Source: Saccharomyces mikatae IFO 1815 | Lineage: Eukaryota > Ascomycota > Saccharomycetes > Saccharomycetales > Saccharomycetaceae | Direction: 5' to 3' | Length of the DNA stretch: 64,000 bases | Assembly: GCF_947241705.1 (NCBI RefSeq) | Contig: NC_079265.1 | Span: forward strand, 620,001-684,000 | In this document: positions 59,005 to 64,000 of the stretch, piece by piece | How the letters are laid out: every line of letters begins with the position of its first letter | How positions within the stretch are numbered: position 1 is the stretch's first letter | The notes under the pieces: generated by a model | What the model saw: only the letters and a program-made list of their open reading frames with translations | The model's database searches: none | Told to the model about the DNA's origin: nothing | Translations under genes and position numbers: made by a program

Positions 59005-59199
59005 ATGAACAATGAAAGGTCCTCTAGCTATCCTGTAGGCAGACAAATAACTCAAACACTGATAAGTGGCATTCTAAAAATATGTTTGCTAGATTGCATG
59101 GAAAGAAACAAAGGCCAATTTCTTCCATCAATACACAAACTCCAAGGACTAGCAATACTACGCATGCGAATAGTATATCCTTATCATCGGGTAATTTAA
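59005..59199 (+). other. possible IML1 upstream ORFs
   Basis: Two ATGs precede the IML1 start within 77 bp and lie out of frame with it. ATG 59012 begins an 8-codon ORF ending at 59038. ATG 59005 begins a 64-codon ORF that runs across the IML1 start and ends at 59199. They matter only if transcription starts upstream of 59005, which the sequence cannot show. Confidence 0.35.
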
Positions 59200-62100
59200 T
59201 AGTTGGTTCAAAAAGAAATTTGAGAGAACAAAGAGACCAGAGGACTTCTAATAGAAACCTAATTTCAGACAAGAAGACTAACGATAATGATAATAACAAC
59301 AATTACAACAAAGAGCAGCTCCATCGCCATCGCAGCGCGGGACTTAAAATAAGGCCACATCAAGCTGAATTAGGATATCATGAATCTCGGTTTTCAGAAA
59401 ATCTAGTGATGCTAAACCTGATTGAATTTCCAGACATAAAACCTGGAAATTTGGTAGAACTAAGAACATATCATAAAAATCCATCTGCTTCGAACGGAGA
59501 TAAGAAGATCTATTTTATAGCAAAAGATTTTGATGAAGAGACTAAAAGAAGAGCAAAAACATCTAATGTTTCAGTGCTTTCCGGTCAATTGCAGACTCTG
59601 TTAGATTTGCCTTCTAGATCTAGAATATGGATAAAATTGAAACCAAACAAAGCTGACCTACAGGCAGATGTAGTAGAATTCAATATAAAGGACTGTTTAC
59701 TAAATAGAGGTGACATGTGGGTTTTATCATCTAAGTTGGTAGACACATGTGTGTTTATGGATCAAAGGTTGGCATTTTTAGATTCTATCAGAGGTACTAT
59801 CAAAGGAATTTATCGAAATGGTAAGAAGATTGTCTCGGGATATATATCTGAACAAACAAGAATAATTTTTCGATCTGAATCTGCTAGACTAATTTTTTTG
59901 ATTCAGATTACTGATGAAATGTGGAACTTCGAAGAAACTGGTGAACAATTGTTTCAAAAGATGGTCAATTCTTTCTTTCCGAAAATTTTTAAAAAGTGGA
60001 AGGATATAGACACTCATCACACAATCACGATAGCGTTTGCTATATCAATGGATTTGTCTGATACTTCGTTTAAGGACTTGAAGCCTGGAGAATCTTTGAA
60101 AAATTCAAAAGATTATTTTAGAATAGTTGTAGATCAAGTGAGTATTATCCATTGGGTGGATATTATGGAAACATTAAGAGAGGAATTCATGGAAATCAGA
60201 AAGGATTTGTTAAATAAGCAAACAGATAAGGGTTACAGTGTAGCTAATGGAAGATTTTCGCCTGTCATCAAATCAAACTTTCTCGAACTAGTCAATTTCG
60301 CCACAACAATTCTAACTGATCCTTTCAAGCAATTGGATCTAAGACATACCACAACACACGTTATGATCATTTCACCAGGATCGGGGTTATTTGATGTAGA
60401 TTATAGTCTATTAAGGCTAACAGGAAAAAAACTGCTTTCTCTTGAAATGACTATGGATTTAATCTGTCTTTCAAAAGCTCCATTACATATTGTGCCTCTT
60501 TTTAGGTACCGGGACTTTGAGAACCAACTTCATCATTGCGTGCCGCTTTGGTTGAGTGTTTTCTTTTGGAACGATCATGCGAAAAAGAGTAATTCAGAAT
60601 GGACTCCAAGATGTAAAATTTATGATTTACAGATGATGGGGATTACAGAAAACGAACTTATTCAGGAGGTAGACGTTGAATATTTGCAGCTGAACAAGAA
60701 AGTTAAATCGCTATCAGAGTTTATGAATGATTACGACAAAAATGCTTTTGAGGTGAGAATTTTACCAGTTAACTCTAATAAAAAACTATCCAATAGGTTA
60801 AATTCGAAGTTTGACACTGTATTTGAGGATGATGTGGTTTTGAACACGAGAAAAATTCCAGCAACGGCAACAACAATACACGGTAATACAAAATTTATAT
60901 GGAGAGCTCCAAAATCTGCCAATCCAGCTATAAAGGACGTTCAAAAACCAAACGTAATACCAGATTTATCGATAAAAATGATAGAGGCATCTACTCATGA
61001 CGACTACAATACAACAAATGATAAAATCAATACTCCTATTCCTTCTAACAACAACGATCTCGAAATGAGTGACTCGTTGGTTTCTCTAAGATCTGGCAAT
61101 AACCAAAATACATCTTTAGCGCTGGATTCGCTAAAAGGACTAAGCAAAAGGAACTCACTGAAAGATTTTACTCAAAGAGTTATCACAAAGTTTATTTCTA
61201 ATATGGATACTACTACTAAAAATAAAGAAATAAAGGCAACATTAGTTAAAGATGTTAAAGATAGCTCTCTAACAGATACAAAAATACCAATGCCACCATC
61301 TTCTGATAATAAGATAAATAGTATAAAGTTACAAAACAAGGAGTTGATAGATGATAATGTCATCAATAATCGTGGAAATCTGATTATCAAGAAAAACCTG
61401 TCCATTTTTGGATTACCTGGTAAGGAAACCATAAGTGGTTCGCCCTCTTCGTATCTGGGATCATCACATACCAGAACTTCCTCCAAATTTTCCAGTATGT
61501 CTGACAAGGTTGCATTTATTGCAGAAGGCCAAAAATTAAAATCTGAGAACCCGAACAGTTATAGCTTTTTACAACGATTCAAACATCCTTTAAATGACAC
61601 TTGGGTCGATATCGAAAGTCCGTCAATTCCTGTCAGTAATGAATTTGCCAACGAATTATTACCCATACGTTGGAAAGATGTATGGCCAAAACAAGTGGCC
61701 AGAAAATATAGCAAGTGGAGATCTTTTACAACACCAGCAGAACTACCAATTACAATTTCTGATTTCCCATCCAAGGACGATTTTGAGAGGAACTTTATCT
61801 TCAGGAATCATTCTGTAACTTTGAACACTGATCGAGAACAGTATAATCAAACATACAAAGACTTATTGCGGGATATGATCTACATGCGTTTGCTGACTGG
61901 CTTCCAAATCTGTGTGGGACGACAAGTAGAAAAAATTGAACTTTCCAGGGAAAGTGATGAAAGTGAAACTGTAGTCAATAAGTATCTAGACTTCAGTCGA
62001 TACAGTTCTTTCAAGCTCTATCTAATGATCGATTCTGAGATACATAGAATAACATGCTCCTCGAGTGGAATTATTGATGTAGAGAGATATTTGAGAAATG

Positions 62101-63815
62101 ATGAAACGAACTTGTTTGATCAAGTTCCTAGTTATACACCTTTAGTTAAGACAAGGTATGAGAACGCATTCCGTGATGCTATGATTGATCCACTCCATGT
62201 TAAAAGGAAATCTCTTAACTGGAATCAAATTGATCAGGTCCTAGCAGGTTATGGTGATTACTTAATAGATAGGAAATGGCACGGATTTAGGGCTAAATAC
62301 GTGGTCTTACCAACAGATATTCCGCCGAATACTTATTCCATGGTCATCAATGGAAAGAGCGAAACTTTGAACCCCGAAGAAATAAGAGTTGAAGGGTTGA
62401 GAAGATTAATTGGCTCAATTACGAGGGCAAGATTAAGAACAGGAAAGGAGAAACAAAGAAGAAAGACCAAAAGAGAAGAAATACAGCCTGAAGTTATGTT
62501 CTACACTGGCCCACTCTATAGCTTCATTAATGAGCAACAAATATCTTTAGAAAGCTCTGCTATAAATTTCAAAGATTCTATTTTTGTAAACGATAGCAAT
62601 CTTTTGAATAAAAATGTGGAATTATCCAAACTAGCGTATCAAATTCAACGCGGTGAAGATCGTATTAATTTGGTTAACAGAAAATGGCACTGGAAAAAGC
62701 ATGACAAATGCTTCGTTGGCTCAGAGATGGTTAATTGGCTGATAAGAAACTTTTCTGATATAGATACTCGAGAGGACGCAATTAAATACGGACAAAAGAT
62801 CATGAAAGAGGGACTGTTTGTTCACGTATTGAACAGGCACAATTTTTTGGACGGTCATTACTTCTATCAATTTGCACCTGAGTACGGAATAGACACAAAC
62901 AAATTGGAAAAAACGAATTCTCATCGCTCCACGTTATCCGATCCAAAGCTGATGCTGAGGAAAGCTTCCACCGGTAGCTCAAATGATCCGGGCGCTATGA
63001 CTCCCTTCTCTACAGCAGTACCTGCTATGAGTACTTCGAACGTCTCTGTTACCGACAGCAAGGAACCATCACGCCCGATCTTAATGCTAAGTAACTCCCT
63101 TGTTATTGATGTCGATCCTGCGGGCAAATCCACAAAGCAAGAATCGTGTACTGTACATTATGACAGGGTTCATAATCCTGATCACTGTTTCCATATAAGA
63201 TTGGAATGGTTGACTACGACCCCAAAATTAATTGACGACTTGGTTGGGAACTGGTCTAGGTTATGTGAAAGGTACGGTTTGAAAATGATTGAAATCCCTT
63301 GGGAAGAACTTTGCACCATCCCTTCGGTTAACCCATTTCACTCTTTTGTCGAAATTAGGTTAGCTATCAACCCTTGGGACGATCCGGAATTCAAAGATAG
63401 AGAGCTTTTTGCTAAAAGCAAATTTTACTATCACGTTTATCTTCTGAAAGCATCTGGATTTTTACTAGATAACAGGGCATCCAAATTTTTGCAAAATCAA
63501 GATATAGAGTTTGATATCATGTATTCATGGGGAAAACCACAGTTCAAGTACGTTCAATATATTCATCATACCGGTGCTTACGTTGCAGAACTGAGGGAAA
63601 ACGGCTGTCTGTTTTTAGCTCCCAATAACATTTATATATCTAGAGTGAATCCAGGAAATATAATTGGGAAGATTCATTCCTCATCGACCTTTTCATTAGA
63701 TGCTCAAAAGGTTATTCTAGATTTCAAATCAACTTGTTTAGATTATCAGAAATTAAGGTCAATCTTCTTGGATGCAAAGGAAATGTGGATTACAGGGAAA
63801 ATTGTAGAGGACTGA
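59082..63815 (+). CDS. IML1: IML1 (SEA1), GAP subunit of the SEACIT/GATOR1 complex
   Basis: 1577 residues (S. cerevisiae 1584 by memory). Iml1 with Npr2 and Npr3 inactivates the Rag GTPase Gtr1 on the vacuole, restraining TORC1 when amino acids are scarce and permitting autophagy. The conserved DEPDC5/IML1 N-terminal region is recognisable (FSENLVMLNLIEFPDIKPGN and following). A Ser/Asn-rich variable linker occupies about residues 600-840. A DEP domain lies at about residues 1197-1275 (KWHWKKHDKCFVGSEMVNWL). The C-terminal domain ends with NNIYISRVNPGN and KIVED. The ATG at 59082 gives the N-terminus MFARLHGKKQRPISSIN seen in S. cerevisiae (MFAKL). It is convergent with HOM6. Confidence 0.98.
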   Translation: MFARLHGKKQRPISSINTQTPRTSNTTHANSISLSSGNLIVGSKRNLREQRDQRTSNRNLISDKKTNDNDNNNNYNKEQLHRHRSAGLKIRPHQAELGYHESRFSENLVMLNLIEFPDIKPGNLVELRTYHKNPSASNGDKKIYFIAKDFDEETKRRAKTSNVSVLSGQLQTLLDLPSRSRIWIKLKPNKADLQADVVEFNIKDCLLNRGDMWVLSSKLVDTCVFMDQRLAFLDSIRGTIKGIYRNGKKIVSGYISEQTRIIFRSESARLIFLIQITDEMWNFEETGEQLFQKMVNSFFPKIFKKWKDIDTHHTITIAFAISMDLSDTSFKDLKPGESLKNSKDYFRIVVDQVSIIHWVDIMETLREEFMEIRKDLLNKQTDKGYSVANGRFSPVIKSNFLELVNFATTILTDPFKQLDLRHTTTHVMIISPGSGLFDVDYSLLRLTGKKLLSLEMTMDLICLSKAPLHIVPLFRYRDFENQLHHCVPLWLSVFFWNDHAKKSNSEWTPRCKIYDLQMMGITENELIQEVDVEYLQLNKKVKSLSEFMNDYDKNAFEVRILPVNSNKKLSNRLNSKFDTVFEDDVVLNTRKIPATATTIHGNTKFIWRAPKSANPAIKDVQKPNVIPDLSIKMIEASTHDDYNTTNDKINTPIPSNNNDLEMSDSLVSLRSGNNQNTSLALDSLKGLSKRNSLKDFTQRVITKFISNMDTTTKNKEIKATLVKDVKDSSLTDTKIPMPPSSDNKINSIKLQNKELIDDNVINNRGNLIIKKNLSIFGLPGKETISGSPSSYLGSSHTRTSSKFSSMSDKVAFIAEGQKLKSENPNSYSFLQRFKHPLNDTWVDIESPSIPVSNEFANELLPIRWKDVWPKQVARKYSKWRSFTTPAELPITISDFPSKDDFERNFIFRNHSVTLNTDREQYNQTYKDLLRDMIYMRLLTGFQICVGRQVEKIELSRESDESETVVNKYLDFSRYSSFKLYLMIDSEIHRITCSSSGIIDVERYLRNDETNLFDQVPSYTPLVKTRYENAFRDAMIDPLHVKRKSLNWNQIDQVLAGYGDYLIDRKWHGFRAKYVVLPTDIPPNTYSMVINGKSETLNPEEIRVEGLRRLIGSITRARLRTGKEKQRRKTKREEIQPEVMFYTGPLYSFINEQQISLESSAINFKDSIFVNDSNLLNKNVELSKLAYQIQRGEDRINLVNRKWHWKKHDKCFVGSEMVNWLIRNFSDIDTREDAIKYGQKIMKEGLFVHVLNRHNFLDGHYFYQFAPEYGIDTNKLEKTNSHRSTLSDPKLMLRKASTGSSNDPGAMTPFSTAVPAMSTSNVSVTDSKEPSRPILMLSNSLVIDVDPAGKSTKQESCTVHYDRVHNPDHCFHIRLEWLTTTPKLIDDLVGNWSRLCERYGLKMIEIPWEELCTIPSVNPFHSFVEIRLAINPWDDPEFKDRELFAKSKFYYHVYLLKASGFLLDNRASKFLQNQDIEFDIMYSWGKPQFKYVQYIHHTGAYVAELRENGCLFLAPNNIYISRVNPGNIIGKIHSSSTFSLDAQKVILDFKSTCLDYQKLRSIFLDAKEMWITGKIVED

Positions 63816-63934
63816 GTAACCCTTGATGGGAAGGGGTCTTAAAAAGCAAATAATATTCTAACATGGATAGTAAAGTATAATATCATTTATTTGTATACAA
63901 AGATACACATACATTTATATACTTATCAACCGAC

Positions 63935-64000
63935 CTAAAGTCTTTGAGCAATCTTAATAACATCGCCCAATACACCAGCAGCAGTAACGGCTGCACCAGC
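63935..64000 (-). CDS. HOM6: HOM6, homoserine dehydrogenase (C-terminal end only)
   Basis: The last 21 codons and the TAG stop are present on the minus strand; translation gives AGAAVTAAGVLGDVIKIAQR followed by L, the conserved C-terminus of yeast homoserine dehydrogenase. Hom6 reduces aspartate semialdehyde to homoserine for methionine and threonine synthesis. The gene continues beyond the window edge, so no catalytic residue can be checked. It is convergent with IML1, with 119 bp between the stops. Confidence 0.9.
   Translation of the reverse strand, partial: AGAAVTAAGVLGDVIKIAQRL

Larger units (their letters stand above)
57787..59081. promoter_or_regulatory. divergent MET5/IML1 intergenic region
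   Basis: 1.3 kb. The MET5 side has a TATA box (TATATAAAG on the minus strand, 57944-57952), a Met31/32-type TGTGGC near 58051-58056, two CACGTG boxes and a Reb1 site TTACCCG at 58128-58134. The middle (58140-58900) is AT-rich with no gene; AAACATAAAT at 58701-58710 gives a 10 of 11 ACS match on the minus strand. The IML1 side carries a perfect Cbf1 palindrome and small upstream ORFs. No tRNA or LTR was recognised. Confidence 0.65.

Noticed and set aside
57787-59081. Possible solo LTR or tRNA in the long MET5-IML1 intergene
   Set aside because: No LTR-type terminal sequence, no flanking duplication and no tRNA boxes recognised; the GGTTCG at 58317-58322 lacks the rest of a B-box.

Overview
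The window is nuclear DNA of a budding yeast of the genus Saccharomyces (sensu stricto group). Gene content, order and strand match the right arm of S. cerevisiae chromosome X from ECM27 (YJR106W) to HOM6 (YJR139C). Genes are compact and intron-poor, A-rich leaders and yeast TATA, Gcn4, Cbf1 and STRE sites are present, and slow proteins such as Rps5 match my memory of S. cerevisiae. Faster proteins (Ste24, Jhd2, Rsf2, Iml1) differ from remembered S. cerevisiae sequence by a few to about 15 percent. I therefore read this as a non-cerevisiae species, probably further away than S. paradoxus. The species call rests on memory, not on an alignment.

Layout: 1-4240 holds the 3' part of ECM27, the lipase-like LIH1, a small minus-strand ORF and a gene-poor stretch where S. 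cerevisiae has ABM1. 4241-13648 carries CPA2 (arginine synthesis), YMR1 (PI3P phosphatase), PXP2 (peroxisome), NNF1 (kinetochore), a VanZ-like gene apparently read through a +1 frameshift, and RSM7 (mitoribosome). 13649-21089 has a long stress-type promoter for YJR115W, then YJR116W, STE24 (a-factor maturation), ILM1 and JHD2 (H3K4 demethylase). 21090-29267 has ATP2 with an upstream YJR120W-like ORF, IBA57, RPS5, the transporter YJR124C and a likely replication origin. 29268-42094 has ENT3, VPS70, RSF2, a probable H/ACA snoRNA (snR3), EFM3 and STR2. 42095-64000 has MNS1, NMD5, XPT1, SGM1, MCM22, TIM8, TTI2, MET5, IML1 and the last codons of HOM6.

Functional themes: amino-acid and sulfur metabolism (CPA2, STR2, MET5, HOM6, with IML1 as the TORC1 brake that senses amino acids), mitochondrial biogenesis (RSM7, ATP2, IBA57, TIM8; three of these carry Puf3-type 3' UTR sites), kinetochore (NNF1, MCM22) and endomembrane traffic (YMR1, ENT3, VPS70, SGM1, MNS1, STE24). 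I found no tRNA, CRISPR array, transposon or LTR. The most striking item is the CTT-AGG-C heptamer, in the correct frame, that joins the two halves of the small membrane protein gene at 12468-12846.
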